Positions 31,061-39,741 of a DNA stretch of 41,121 nt are shown here, in pieces. The notes under the pieces are model-generated. The model did no database searches. It saw nothing but the letters and a program-made list of their open reading frames with translations, and was not told where the DNA came from. The translations under genes were made by a program, and so were the position numbers. The DNA is from an uncultured Clostridium sp. (GTDB lineage Bacteria > Bacillota > Clostridia > Lachnospirales > Lachnospiraceae): the NCBI GenBank assembly GCA_946553025.1, contig CAMNRM010000046.1:1-41121 (forward strand), given 5' to 3'. How positions within the stretch are numbered: the first letter of the stretch is position 1; the number at the start of each line of letters is the position of its first letter.

Positions 31061-31781
31061 CTTCTTCCCCCTCCTCATGAATCGGGAACAGCACGGCTCC
31101 GGCTCCGGCAATCAGTACGGTTAAAAGGATGATCCGCATTCCGGAGGACAGGCTGCTTATTCCCGGCAGATACGTAAAAAGCAGGCTTGCCCCCATGGAA
31201 ACGGCAATCATTCCTGCCAGGATTTTATCCTTCCTTGCCGGAGGAACGACCACGGCGATAAACATGCCGTAGAGGGCAACGTTCAGGGCAGAGAGCACGC
31301 GGGCGGGCAGGATATTCCCGGATACCACGCCCAGCCACGTTCCAAGGGTCCATCCGGGAACGGCGACACTGATTGCCCCGTAAACATAATAAGGGCTTAA
31401 AGCCTGTCCCGCCCCCGTGCCTATGGCAATCCCGAAGATCTCATCCGTGATTCCATAAGCCATCAGAAGACGGTGGAAAAAAGGCATTTTCGGCGAAAGC
31501 TTCTGGGAAAGGGCGCAGGACATCAGGCAGTAGCGCAGATTGATAATAAACTGTGTCCCCGCCATCTCCATATAGGCAGCCCCCGCAGCCATCAGCGAAA
31601 GCCCGGCAAACTCCCCGGCAGAAGTGACATTTGTAAAGGACATCAGCGCCGCCGAAAACGCCTTCATCCCCAGATTTCCCGCGGCAATCCCAAGGCTGAA
31701 GGACACGGCAAGATAGCCCAAAGCAATGGGGATTCCGTCACGAATCCCCCGTATGTACCAGGTACGATGATTAGTTTCCAT
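31050..31781 (-). CDS. azlC: Branched-chain amino acid exporter large subunit AzlC
   Basis: This 243-residue protein has about 7-8 membrane helices. It opens IRDGIPIALGYLAVSFSLGI and continues with SLMAAGAAYMEMAGTQFIIN and LRYCLMSCALSQKL, all characteristic of AzlC. It starts 6 bases after the MATE gene stop and overlaps azlD. The MATE-azlC-azlD order suggests one efflux operon; a shared substrate is not implied. Confidence 0.93.
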   Translation of the reverse strand: METNHRTWYIRGIRDGIPIALGYLAVSFSLGIAAGNLGMKAFSAALMSFTNVTSAGEFAGLSLMAAGAAYMEMAGTQFIINLRYCLMSCALSQKLSPKMPFFHRLLMAYGITDEIFGIAIGTGAGQALSPYYVYGAISVAVPGWTLGTWLGVVSGNILPARVLSALNVALYGMFIAVVVPPARKDKILAGMIAVSMGASLLFTYLPGISSLSSGMRIILLTVLIAGAGAVLFPIHEEGEEDEK

Positions 31782-31787
31782 GGTTCG

Positions 31788-33182
31788 TTACTCCTTTTCT
31801 TTTACCAGGGACAAGGCTTTCTTTTTCCAGTTCCCCAGCCGGTAAAATACGATGGTGATTACAGCGCCGAGCACCCAGGAAAAGAGCAGGGAGATCCAGA
31901 TACACTCATACCTTCCCTTGGGAAATTCAGGTGTTTTCGTAAGCCAGGCAATCCCGTAAGCCAGAGGAATTCGGATGGCAACCGTAGTCACCATGGAAAT
32001 CCACATCGGCGTCATGGTATCCCCGGCCCCGCGCATAATCCCGGATAAACTCTGGGTCACCGCCATGGCAATGTACCCGGCAGATAAAATCGCCATCATC
32101 CTTGCACTCACATTCACCAATTCTTCTGTGCTGGTAAAAATTGCCATCAGATGGTGCCCGAAAAGAAGAATCAAAGCGGTAATCGACGCAGAGATCCCTA
32201 CGGCAAGAAGGGTTCCCTGTTTTGCCCCCTGCTGTACGCGCTCATACTCCCGCGCACCTACATTCTGCCCGGAATAGGTCGTCATCGCGGTTCCAAAGGA
32301 GAAGTTCGGCATCATGGCAAAGCCGTCCACACGCATAATAATAACATTGGCGGCAATAATCAGTTCGCCGAAGCTGTTGGTCAACGACTGCACGACAACC
32401 ATAGCCAGGGAAAAGATCGCCTGGGTAATGCCGGAGGGAAGGCCCAGGCGCAGAACCGTAAAAATATTCTCCCGATCCGGTCTTAAATACGAAGGATGCA
32501 TATCGAACAAATGCCCCATCCGCCGAAGCTTGACCAGACATAAAAACGCCGATGCAAGCTGGGCAATCACGGTAGCCAGGGCCACCCCGGCCACCCCCAT
32601 CTTCAACCCGGCAACAAACCAGAGATCAAGGATAATATTCAGCACCGTAGCCACCAGAAGATAGGCCAGCGCCGAAAGAGAGTCCCCCAGTCCCCGCAAA
32701 ATCCCGCAGAAAATATTATAGTAAGCCACCCCGGCGATGCCCATCAAAAGGATGAACAGATAGGAAGCACACCAGTCCATAATGCTCTCCGGCGTGTCCA
32801 GCATCCGAAGCACCGGGCGGATCAGCGCGGCACAGCAGACCATTAAAAGCAGGGAGGAAAGCGCGGTTAATGTGATGGAACTTCCGATGGTTTTTGATAA
32901 ATTTTCCCGGTCATGGGAGCCGAAATACTGGGAAACCATAATACTTACCCCCATGGAAATTCCCACAAACAGCACCAGGAGCAGGTTTAAAATCGGACTT
33001 GCGCTTCCCACGGCCGCCAGTGCGTTATCGCCCACATACCGGCCCACGACAATGCTGTCCACCGTATTATAGAGCTGCTGGGCAATGTTTCCAATCAGCA
33101 TGGGAACCGTAAAAAGCACAATTTTTTCCCAGGGCCGCCCGGAGGTCATATCTACCTGCGCAAATAATTGTTTAACATTCAT
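31788..33182 (-). CDS. MATE family efflux transporter
   Basis: This 464-residue protein has 12 predicted membrane helices in two similar halves. MATE signatures include PMLIGNIAQQLYNTVDSIVVGRYVG near the start (SIVVGRYVG), GSASPILNLLLVLFVGISMG and, in the second half, MMPNFSFGTAMTTYSGQNVGA followed by ALSGIMRGAGDT-like LSGIMRGAGDTMTPM. It exports cationic compounds with Na+ or H+; the substrate is unknown. AAGGAG precedes the ATG. It leads the MATE-azlC-azlD group. Confidence 0.95.
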   Translation of the reverse strand: MNVKQLFAQVDMTSGRPWEKIVLFTVPMLIGNIAQQLYNTVDSIVVGRYVGDNALAAVGSASPILNLLLVLFVGISMGVSIMVSQYFGSHDRENLSKTIGSSITLTALSSLLLMVCCAALIRPVLRMLDTPESIMDWCASYLFILLMGIAGVAYYNIFCGILRGLGDSLSALAYLLVATVLNIILDLWFVAGLKMGVAGVALATVIAQLASAFLCLVKLRRMGHLFDMHPSYLRPDRENIFTVLRLGLPSGITQAIFSLAMVVVQSLTNSFGELIIAANVIIMRVDGFAMMPNFSFGTAMTTYSGQNVGAREYERVQQGAKQGTLLAVGISASITALILLFGHHLMAIFTSTEELVNVSARMMAILSAGYIAMAVTQSLSGIMRGAGDTMTPMWISMVTTVAIRIPLAYGIAWLTKTPEFPKGRYECIWISLLFSWVLGAVITIVFYRLGNWKKKALSLVKEKE

Positions 33183-33229
33183 TCGTCCATGTTCTCCTTT
33201 CTCATTTGCTTATTTTTTTATAAAACACC

Positions 33230-34159
33230 CTAACGCAGATCGGAAAATGGCTTCCTCTGCGTCAGACTGTTGACTTCCAGCTTATCCAGAATCTGATGGG
33301 CGTCCGCCTGCGGATGGGTAACACAGATCCGGTATACGGTTTCCACAAATACAGGCTCTACCCGCAGGTTTTTCGCCACCCATTCGATGGCTTCCCCCCG
33401 CTTCATCAGCCGCATAATTTTTGCGATAACAAAGAGCTGATCCCTCTGCCCTGACCGTTCGGCAATGCGCTCCCGCAGCCTTTTTTTCCTGCCGGGGCTT
33501 TCCTGCTGTTCTTCTGTTTCCCCTGTTTTCTCTGCCTTTTCTGTTTTCTCTGCTTTTTCCGCCTTCTCCGCACATTCTGCCTGTTTTGTCTTTTCTGCCT
33601 GCACCTGTCTTTTGGCTTCTTCCATGTGTTTATTTTCCGTGCACGCTTTCAGGCAAAATACTTCATTTTCCTTTTCCACCGCAATCTGCCCGTCTTCTTC
33701 ATTTAAAAATAATGTTTCCAACTGACATTCATCTTCTTTTAATGTAAGCACCGCCATCGACAGCGGCAGGGTAAAGCGGCGGTAGCCGCAGCTTCCGGGA
33801 TTCAGCCAGAGCCGCCCGTTCTGCTGCTTTTTAAAGTACATATGGGAATGTCCGAAGATAACCACCTGTGCATCCTGTACATCCCCGGGGATATCCGCCT
33901 GATCATGCACCAGAAGAAACCGGTAATCCCCCAGCTTAAAGCGGCGGATCAGCGGAAGCTGCTCTGCCCAGTCATGATCATTATTTCCCCGGACGGCGTA
34001 TAAAGGCTGCTTAATTTTCAGCTTATGAAACACCATCTGATTATCAAAATCGCCTGCATGAATCACCACATCGCAGGACTGAAGAATCCTTTCCACCTCT
34101 GGGCGCAGCAGTCCGTGAGTATCGGAAATCACTGCTGCGCGGATTGGTTCATTTATCAT
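33230..34159 (-). CDS. YfcE-type metallophosphoesterase with charged linker and helical C-terminal domain
   Basis: The first 165 residues are a complete calcineurin-like phosphoesterase: SDTHG (12-16), GDFDN (36-40), GNND (58-61), VHD (84-86) and GHSHMY (103-108). Then comes a low-complexity Ala/Glu/Lys linker (about 180-222, AEKAEKAEKTEKAEKTGET) and a helical C-terminal domain (about 240-300: LFVIAKIMRLMKRGEAIEWV then AKNLRVEPVFVETVYRICVT) that reads like a helix-turn-helix. Usual YfcE proteins end near residue 165-180, so this is an extended form. The substrate is unknown. An AGGAG site precedes the ATG. Confidence 0.88.
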   Translation of the reverse strand: MINEPIRAAVISDTHGLLRPEVERILQSCDVVIHAGDFDNQMVFHKLKIKQPLYAVRGNNDHDWAEQLPLIRRFKLGDYRFLLVHDQADIPGDVQDAQVVIFGHSHMYFKKQQNGRLWLNPGSCGYRRFTLPLSMAVLTLKEDECQLETLFLNEEDGQIAVEKENEVFCLKACTENKHMEEAKRQVQAEKTKQAECAEKAEKAEKTEKAEKTGETEEQQESPGRKKRLRERIAERSGQRDQLFVIAKIMRLMKRGEAIEWVAKNLRVEPVFVETVYRICVTHPQADAHQILDKLEVNSLTQRKPFSDLR

Positions 34160-34261
34160 AGCTGTTTCTCCTGTTCATCATCTATTTTGCTGTCTGTAAC
34201 CCACCGTTTCCATTTCCTCTTTATCTTCCCCATAAATCCTAACCGCTGCCGTTTTATACAT

Positions 34262-35149
34262 TTACAGCAGTCCATAGCCTTCCATCAATGCCTTCAATTC
34301 CCCTTTTCTCTCCGGTGCCAAAGGGACAAGCGGAAGGCGGCAGTCCTCCCTGCACATGCCCATAAGCGACAGCGCCGCCTTCACCGGGATCGGGTTCACG
34401 TCCCAGAACATGGCATTCATCAGCGGCAAAAGCTTTAGCTGCAGCGCTGTGCTCTCCAAAACTTTCCCCTCCCGAAAAAGCCGGCAGAGTTCTGCCGTTT
34501 CTTTCGGCATAATATTTCCCAGAACCGAGATCACACCCCGTCCGCCCAAAGACAATACCGGAAGGATCTGATCGTCATTTCCCGAATAGATATCCAGGCT
34601 GTCCCCGCAGAGCGCCGCTATCTGTGCCACCTGGGAGAGGTTCCCGCTGGCTTCTTTTAATCCACAGATATTCGGATGCTTTGCCAGCCGCCGGCAGGTT
34701 TCCGGGCAGATATTCACTCCGGTCCTTGTCGGAACATTGTAAAGGATCACCGGAAGCCTAACCTGATCGGCAATGGTTTCAAAATGCCGGATTAGCCCTT
34801 CCTGCGAGGTTTTATTATAGTAGGGCGTTACCAGCAAAATCCCGTCGGCCCCGGCAAGTTCTGCCTCCCGAGAAAGCATGGCCGCCTTTCGTGTATCGTT
34901 GCTCCCTGTCCCAAGAATTACAGGAAGCCGCCCATCCACCCTGCGGATCACAAATGCCGCAAGCTCGTTTTTTTCCTTATCGGTGAGCGTCGATGCCTCC
35001 CCCGTCGTTCCCATAACGACCAGGGCATCCGCCCCATGTTCTATCTGAAATTCCAAAAGCCCGTGAAGGGCCGGATAATCAATCCCTCCGCTGCCGTCCA
35101 TCGGCGTAACCAAAGCGGTTGCCATACCGGTAAATATTCTGCGTTTCAT
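34262..35149 (-). CDS. dapA: 4-hydroxy-tetrahydrodipicolinate synthase
   Basis: This 295-residue class I aldolase condenses pyruvate with aspartate semialdehyde to 4-hydroxy-tetrahydrodipicolinate (HTPA). Landmarks: GTTGEAST near residue 46, YNVPTRTG with the catalytic Tyr (about 136-143), GLKEASG with the Schiff-base Lys (about 164), and YSGNDDQILPVL. The ATG at 35149 gives the usual length; no strong ribosome binding site is visible there, and codons back to 35413 run through the promoter region. It is divergent from dpaA-dpaB, whose product uses HTPA, and it has a sigma-K-like promoter, so it may serve spore dipicolinate synthesis rather than (or as well as) lysine. Confidence 0.94.
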   Translation of the reverse strand: MKRRIFTGMATALVTPMDGSGGIDYPALHGLLEFQIEHGADALVVMGTTGEASTLTDKEKNELAAFVIRRVDGRLPVILGTGSNDTRKAAMLSREAELAGADGILLVTPYYNKTSQEGLIRHFETIADQVRLPVILYNVPTRTGVNICPETCRRLAKHPNICGLKEASGNLSQVAQIAALCGDSLDIYSGNDDQILPVLSLGGRGVISVLGNIMPKETAELCRLFREGKVLESTALQLKLLPLMNAMFWDVNPIPVKAALSLMGMCREDCRLPLVPLAPERKGELKALMEGYGLL

Positions 35150-35179
35150 AGCACAGTCCAATCCATAGGGTTCTCTGTT

Positions 35180-35208
35180 TACCATATGCCCAAAACGGAC
35201 AGCAGGTT
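35180..35208 (-). promoter_or_regulatory. Sigma-K-like promoter of dapA
   Basis: On the minus strand AACC (35208-35205), a 16-base spacer and CATATGGTA (35188-35180) match the sigma-K consensus mACm-N16-CATAnnnTA. It lies 30 bases before the dapA start. Confidence 0.6.
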
Positions 35209-35232
35209 CCTGAAACGGACAGCAGATTCCTG
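35193..35232. repeat. 20-base tandem duplication in the dapA-dpaA promoter region
   Basis: Two adjacent 20-base copies (35193-35212 and 35213-35232), each beginning AAACGGACAGCAG, differ at one base. The first contains the -35 element of the dapA sigma-K-like promoter; in the second the same place has lost the match. Confidence 0.8.
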
Positions 35233-35281
35233 CATAGAAATAAAGCATCCCATTCGCCCGAATCCGTGTAAAACAGCCAGG

Positions 35282-35310
35282 AACAAAAATACTGACTTTC
35301 GCATATCTTA
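35282..35310 (+). promoter_or_regulatory. Sigma-K-like promoter of dpaA-dpaB
   Basis: AACA (35282-35285), a 16-base spacer and CATATCTTA (35302-35310) match the sigma-K consensus mACm-N16-CATAnnnTA. It lies about 70 bases before dpaA; in Bacillus the dipicolinate synthase operon is a known sigma-K target. Confidence 0.7.
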
Positions 35311-35380
35311 CAGGGTGAACAAAAACATTATTCCCTATACAAAAAACAACAAAAATCATCCCCAAATTATGGAGGTTTTT

Positions 35381-36235
35381 ATGTGCGCAAGTTCCGAACA
35401 TGTCACTGACCATATCTGCGTTATCCGCGGGGACTCCCGCCAGGAATATCTGGCCGGACTCCTTCGCCGGGAATACCTTCCGGTTTCCTTTCTTCAGGAG
35501 CCGGATAAAGAAAGCCTTGCAGGCGGCAGCGTGATTATTGCTCCCACACCGTTTACAAAGGATCAGAAGACCATCTTTTCACATCCAAAGCTTACTATCG
35601 ACGATTTTCTCTCTTTCCTTCGCCCCGGACAGATGCTTTTTGGTGCAAACCTGCCCCAGAAGGTCAGAGATTACTGCGGCAAACATTTTGTCGGCTTTTT
35701 TGATTTTATGGACGACGAAGAGATTGCCGAAAAAAACGCGGTTGCCACCGCCGAGGGCGCAGTCTGCGAGGCCATCGCACACAGCCCGGTAAACTTGGAA
35801 GACAGTTTTTGCCTATTAGCCGGATATGGGCGCTGCGGGCGTGTTCTTGCCAAAAAGCTTAAGGCACTGGGTGCTAAAATCATCGTCCTTGAATCTGATC
35901 CTGCGCGGCAGAATCTCGCAAAAAAAGAAGGCTTTTTCTGTATACAAAGCCATGCACTTGCCCGGTTCCTGGAAGAAAATCCGGTTCTTTTTTTCTTTAA
36001 TACGGCACCCTGCCCTATTTTCGGAGAGGAGATTCTGGAAAAGACACATCCCGATATTACCATTATCGATATTGCTTCTGCTCCTGGAGGAACGGATTTT
36101 GATTACTGCCAGAAGACCGGAAAAACAGCCCTTTTATGCCCCGGCCTTCCCGGAAAATACGCGCCAAAATCCTCTGCACAGATTCTTTGCGGCGCTGTTT
36201 TGGCTTATCTTTCCTCTTTGGAGAAACAAAAATAA
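35381..36235 (+). CDS. dpaA: Dipicolinate synthase subunit A
   Basis: This 284-residue NAD(P)-binding protein (SpoVFA) acts with DpaB to oxidise HTPA to dipicolinate in the mother cell for export to the spore core. The N-terminal domain has the motif VIIAPTPFTKDQ; the Rossmann fold is LAGYGRCGRVLAKKLKALGA (GxGxxG) followed by IIVLESDPAR. The C-terminal end has PGLPGKYAPKSSAQI, typical of DpaA. The ATG at 35381 is preceded by GGAGG at 5-base spacing; the in-frame ATG at 35369 would contain that site. It is slightly short compared with the usual about 290-300 aa. Confidence 0.93.
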   Translation: MCASSEHVTDHICVIRGDSRQEYLAGLLRREYLPVSFLQEPDKESLAGGSVIIAPTPFTKDQKTIFSHPKLTIDDFLSFLRPGQMLFGANLPQKVRDYCGKHFVGFFDFMDDEEIAEKNAVATAEGAVCEAIAHSPVNLEDSFCLLAGYGRCGRVLAKKLKALGAKIIVLESDPARQNLAKKEGFFCIQSHALARFLEENPVLFFFNTAPCPIFGEEILEKTHPDITIIDIASAPGGTDFDYCQKTGKTALLCPGLPGKYAPKSSAQILCGAVLAYLSSLEKQK

Positions 36236-36264
36236 AATCTAAAACATCCAAAGGAGGTTTTCTT

Positions 36265-36843
36265 ATGACATTAGCCGGAAAAACCATCGGTTTTGCCTTT
36301 ACCGGTTCCTTCTGCACCTTCAGCGCAGTCGAAAAACAGGTGGCCTCGCTCCTTGATCTGGGCGCTGATATACAGCCTGTTTTTTCTGCAAATGTGCAGA
36401 CCATGGACTCCCGTTTCGGCAGCACCAGCGAATATATCAAACACATCACTTCCCTTACCGGGAACAAGCCCATCCTTACCATGGAGGAAGCCGAACCCAT
36501 CGGCCCGTCCGCCTGCTTGGATATCCTGCTCATTTCCCCCTGCACCGGGAACACTTTAGCAAAACTTGCCAACGGCATTACGGATACCTCGGTGCTGATG
36601 GCCGCCAAAGCCCATCTCCGCAATCAAAAACCCCTGGTCATCTCCATCTCCACCAACGATGCCCTGGGAATGAATTTTAAAAATATCGGTCTGCTCTATA
36701 ACACAAAAAACATTTATTTTGTTCCCTTTGGACAGGACAATCCGGAGAAAAAACCAAATTCTTTAATTGCCCGGACAGAACTGACGGCAAAGACCTTAGA
36801 ACTTGCTCTGGAAGGAAAACAAATCCAGCCGGTCATCGTCTGA
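36265..36843 (+). CDS. dpaB: Dipicolinate synthase subunit B
   Basis: This 192-residue flavoprotein-fold partner (SpoVFB) begins MTLAGKTIGFAFTGSFCTFS and contains the flavoprotein-like signature LISPCTGNTLAKLANGITDT and the C-terminal VPFGQDNPEKKPNSLIA typical of DpaB. An AAGGAGG site precedes the ATG. It follows dpaA by 29 bases and shares its transcript. Its presence indicates a sporulating ancestor. Confidence 0.95.
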   Translation: MTLAGKTIGFAFTGSFCTFSAVEKQVASLLDLGADIQPVFSANVQTMDSRFGSTSEYIKHITSLTGNKPILTMEEAEPIGPSACLDILLISPCTGNTLAKLANGITDTSVLMAAKAHLRNQKPLVISISTNDALGMNFKNIGLLYNTKNIYFVPFGQDNPEKKPNSLIARTELTAKTLELALEGKQIQPVIV

Positions 36844-36855
36844 TGTGCTGACACA

Positions 36856-36880
36856 GTTCCTGTGAACTATAAACAGTAAC
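36856..36880 (-). repeat. Palindromic intergenic repeat, copy 6 (reverse orientation)
   Basis: Read on the minus strand this is GTTACTGTTTATAGTTCACA followed by GGAAC, a diverged copy of the family. It lies between the convergent dpaB and shikimate-kinase-like genes. No strong U-tract is seen. Confidence 0.5.
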
Positions 36881-36905
36881 CTGACCGATTCCATTTATCA
36901 TTTCA

Positions 36906-37460
36906 TCACCTCAGCAGGTTTAACATCGCATCCAGTTCCCTGCGCTCCGCCGCCAGCTTTTTTTCCATCAGGAGGCGGAGCCTGTCCACCGTCTGCCCGG
37001 GCTGGAAACACCCCTCCTCGCTGACTACAATATCCGCGTAGCGCTCGTAAAGCGGCACGCGCTCATCATATAAGTCCCGCAGGGTAAACCCCGGTTTTAA
37101 GGCCACACCACGGTCAACGATGTTTCCCACCCGGCGTTCAAGTTCCTCAAAACTCATCTTTAAATAAACGATTTCACTGATTTCCTTTAAATGCTGCATG
37201 GCCCTCTCGCCGTAAATCACGGAACCGCCCGGCGCAATCACGGATTTTTTCACTTCCAGTTCTGCGTTTACCCGCTCTTCCACCTGTAAAAATCCCGAAA
37301 GCCCCTCCTTGGCGATAATCTCCTTTAACAGCCGCCCTTCCTTCTCCTGGATTAAGATATCCACATCCACGAAGGAATAGCCCAGGCGCTTGGCTAAAAG
37401 TACGCCTATGGTGCTTTTCCCGGAAGACGGCATACCGATTAAGGTGATATTTGGCTTCAT
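36906..37460 (-). CDS. Shikimate-kinase-like P-loop kinase
   Basis: This 184-residue protein has the shikimate kinase layout: P-loop GMPSSGKST (9-17), VDVD (31-34), PGGSVI (77-82), lid region RGVALKPGFTLRDLYDERVP and a C-terminal helix. The substrate-contacting FRxxE motif of true shikimate kinases is replaced by FLQVE (57-61), so the key arginine is absent, while a GG pair is kept. It could phosphorylate another small substrate, or be a low-activity AroK. Its ATG overlaps the flavin reductase stop by 4 bases (ATGA), so the two are coupled. No other shikimate pathway gene is nearby. Confidence 0.82.
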   Translation of the reverse strand: MKPNITLIGMPSSGKSTIGVLLAKRLGYSFVDVDILIQEKEGRLLKEIIAKEGLSGFLQVEERVNAELEVKKSVIAPGGSVIYGERAMQHLKEISEIVYLKMSFEELERRVGNIVDRGVALKPGFTLRDLYDERVPLYERYADIVVSEEGCFQPGQTVDRLRLLMEKKLAAERRELDAMLNLLR

Positions 37461-38041
37461 TTTTTCCTTCCCTTCTCTACAGAATATCCAAATTTCCCCA
37501 ATCGCTCACCCAAACCAAAATACTCCCCGTGCGAATAGGCCACCAGCCCTGTCGAATTCAGATGAAACTTCCCCTTTGCATCCATAAAATCCGTATCCAC
37601 AGCCACCTCTGTAACTTCTGCCACAAACATATCATGGCTTCCCAGGGGAATAACCTGGCGCACCTTACACGCTAAGTTCACCGGGCTTTCTGCAATTCCC
37701 GGCACCATACTGTGTTCCATCTTTTGTTCCGTCAGACTGCACGCCTTGAATTTATCCGCATCCCGCCCGGACTTTACCCCGCACCAGTCCGCAGCAAAGG
37801 CCAGATCCTTCGTCACCAGATTAATCACAAACTCCCCGGTTTCCCGGATAATTGCATAAGAATACCGCTCTTTGCGCACCGAAATCGATACCATGGCCGG
37901 GGAGGAACAGACCGTCCCCGCCCAGGCAATGGTGATGATGTTGGGTTTCTCCCCCGGCCGCTGACAGCTTACCAGGACAGCCGGAAGCGGATAGAGGAGG
38001 TTTCCCGGCTTCCAGAATTCTTTCTTTACCTGTTTTTTCAT
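37457..38041 (-). CDS. Flavin reductase family protein
   Basis: This 194-residue protein is of the flavin-reductase-like (FMN-binding split barrel) family: PGNLLYPLPAVLVSCQRPGE at the start, NIITIAWAGTVCSSPAMVSI, then VRKERYSYAIIRETGEFVIN, and GSHDMFVAEVTEVAVD. Such proteins bind FMN and reduce it or small thiols. It begins directly after the pyrophosphatase stop and overlaps the shikimate-kinase-like gene, so the three form one transcript. Confidence 0.92.
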   Translation of the reverse strand: MKKQVKKEFWKPGNLLYPLPAVLVSCQRPGEKPNIITIAWAGTVCSSPAMVSISVRKERYSYAIIRETGEFVINLVTKDLAFAADWCGVKSGRDADKFKACSLTEQKMEHSMVPGIAESPVNLACKVRQVIPLGSHDMFVAEVTEVAVDTDFMDAKGKFHLNSTGLVAYSHGEYFGLGERLGKFGYSVEKGRKK

Positions 38042-39712
38042 CTATTCCTCCGCAATCATAATTCCCGGCACAAGCTGTTTTTTTCGGGAAACAACCCCGG
38101 GAAGACTGACGATCTGCTCATTTTCCGTATCCTTATCATTTTCCGTATCCAGATGGAAGGCTTTTACGATAAGCTGCTTTGCCCCCGTTCCCTCACATAA
38201 CAGTTCCGTCGATTCGGTCAGGATATTGGTCAGCATAAAGAACAGCATATCCATACCGTGGGCTTTGAGGGCTTCTTTAAGGTAGGGAAGCATACGTTCC
38301 TTTAATTCCTCAAGTTCTTCTGCATTCACCGAACTGATCTGGCCTACGCCAAAGGTCAGCTTGCCCGCCTCAAACTGCTTAAAGTCCTGATAAAAAACTT
38401 CTTTATTGCTCTTACCCTTAAGGTTGCTTGCCGCGGCAAACATCTTATTGGCATAGCTTTCCACTTCAATTCCGGCAATGGCTGCAAGCTCTAAAGCGGT
38501 CTGCTTATCTACGGCTGTACAGGTGGGCGAACGGAACAGCAAAGTATCGGAGATAATGGCGCTGCACAAAAGCCCGGCAATCTCCGGCTTCACCTCCACA
38601 CCGGCCTCCCTATACATCTGGTAGACAATCGTCGCCGTGCAGCCTAATGGCTGGTTGCGGAAATACACCGGAGAGATCGTTTCCACCGCCCCAATCCGAT
38701 GGTGATCGATAATTTCCTGAATATCCGCGCCTTCGATGCCGTCCACCGCCTGGCTCTTTTCGTTGTGATCCACGAGGATAACCCCTTTGCCGCGGGCACC
38801 CAGAAGGTTTCTGCGGGAAATCATGCCCTTATAATGGCCGTTTTTATTCAGAATCGGGAAGTCCCGGTGACGCTTGCTGGTCATCACCTCTTTGACATCA
38901 TCAATAAAATCATCTTCGTCAAAGGTGGTCAGATGCTCGGTTTTCATAAAATAGCTGATGGGCATACTCTGGTTAATCAGACGGGCAGCGGTATAGGTAT
39001 CGTAGGGCGTGGTGATAATTACGCAGCCCCGCTCCTGCGCCATCTTGCGGATGGTTTTGGAAACCCCCGCCCCCTCGCAGACGATAATACATCCCGCTTC
39101 CATCTCAATGGCACAGAGCTGGGATTCATAGCGGTTTCCTAAAATAACCAGATCGTGGGGTTCTATATAAAACTCCATCATATCCGGGTTTGCCGCGGCG
39201 ATTAACACCTTTCCCTCGGAAAAAAAGTCGTCTTCCTCGCCCAGAAGCATCACACCCTCCAAGGTTTCCACAATATTGGAATACTGGGTGTGTGCCTTGG
39301 AGAGAATACTGCTGTCGTAGACATTCATATAAGATTTTGTCAGATCCCCGACCGTAATCAGCCCTTCCAGAAGGCCGCTGTCCGTCACCGCAGCCAGGGT
39401 AACGACATTATCCTTCTGCATCAGGTTCCAGGCTTTTTTCAGGGAGATATTCTTCCACACCCCCGGCGTTTCCCGGATCTCGATATCCTTTACCTGGGTC
39501 TGTACGGTCTGTACCAGATCCGGCTTTTTCATATGAAAATAATCCAGCACAAACTGGGTTTCCGAATTCACTTTCCCAGCCCGGGCCGGCTCATAGATAT
39601 TTCCTGTCGTCTTTTGTTTTAAATTGGCATAGCAAATCGCTGAACAGATAGAATCTGTATCCGGATTTTTATGACCAATCACCAGCGTCTTTCTCTTGTT
39701 CTTATCTGCCAT
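38042..39712 (-). CDS. ppaC: Mn-dependent inorganic pyrophosphatase with CBS and DRTGG regulatory domains
   Basis: This 556-residue family-II (DHH) pyrophosphatase has the catalytic motif GHKNPDTDSICSA (13-25) interrupted by a regulatory insert (about 70-310): CBS domain (KDIEIRETPG..LITVGDLTKSYM), DRTGG domain (about 165-255, with VILGNRYESQLCAIEMEAGC), and second CBS domain (VKEVMTSKRHRDFPILN). Catalysis resumes with LVDHNEKSQ, the DHH motif (IDHHRIG, about 338-344), and DHHA2 (about 420-535). The CBS pair binds adenine nucleotides in known members, so activity should follow cell energy state. A GGGAGGAG site precedes the ATG. Confidence 0.95.
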   Translation of the reverse strand: MADKNKRKTLVIGHKNPDTDSICSAICYANLKQKTTGNIYEPARAGKVNSETQFVLDYFHMKKPDLVQTVQTQVKDIEIRETPGVWKNISLKKAWNLMQKDNVVTLAAVTDSGLLEGLITVGDLTKSYMNVYDSSILSKAHTQYSNIVETLEGVMLLGEEDDFFSEGKVLIAAANPDMMEFYIEPHDLVILGNRYESQLCAIEMEAGCIIVCEGAGVSKTIRKMAQERGCVIITTPYDTYTAARLINQSMPISYFMKTEHLTTFDEDDFIDDVKEVMTSKRHRDFPILNKNGHYKGMISRRNLLGARGKGVILVDHNEKSQAVDGIEGADIQEIIDHHRIGAVETISPVYFRNQPLGCTATIVYQMYREAGVEVKPEIAGLLCSAIISDTLLFRSPTCTAVDKQTALELAAIAGIEVESYANKMFAAASNLKGKSNKEVFYQDFKQFEAGKLTFGVGQISSVNAEELEELKERMLPYLKEALKAHGMDMLFFMLTNILTESTELLCEGTGAKQLIVKAFHLDTENDKDTENEQIVSLPGVVSRKKQLVPGIMIAEE

Positions 39713-39741
39713 AAACTCCTCCCTGTCCGGCAGCGGTTATA

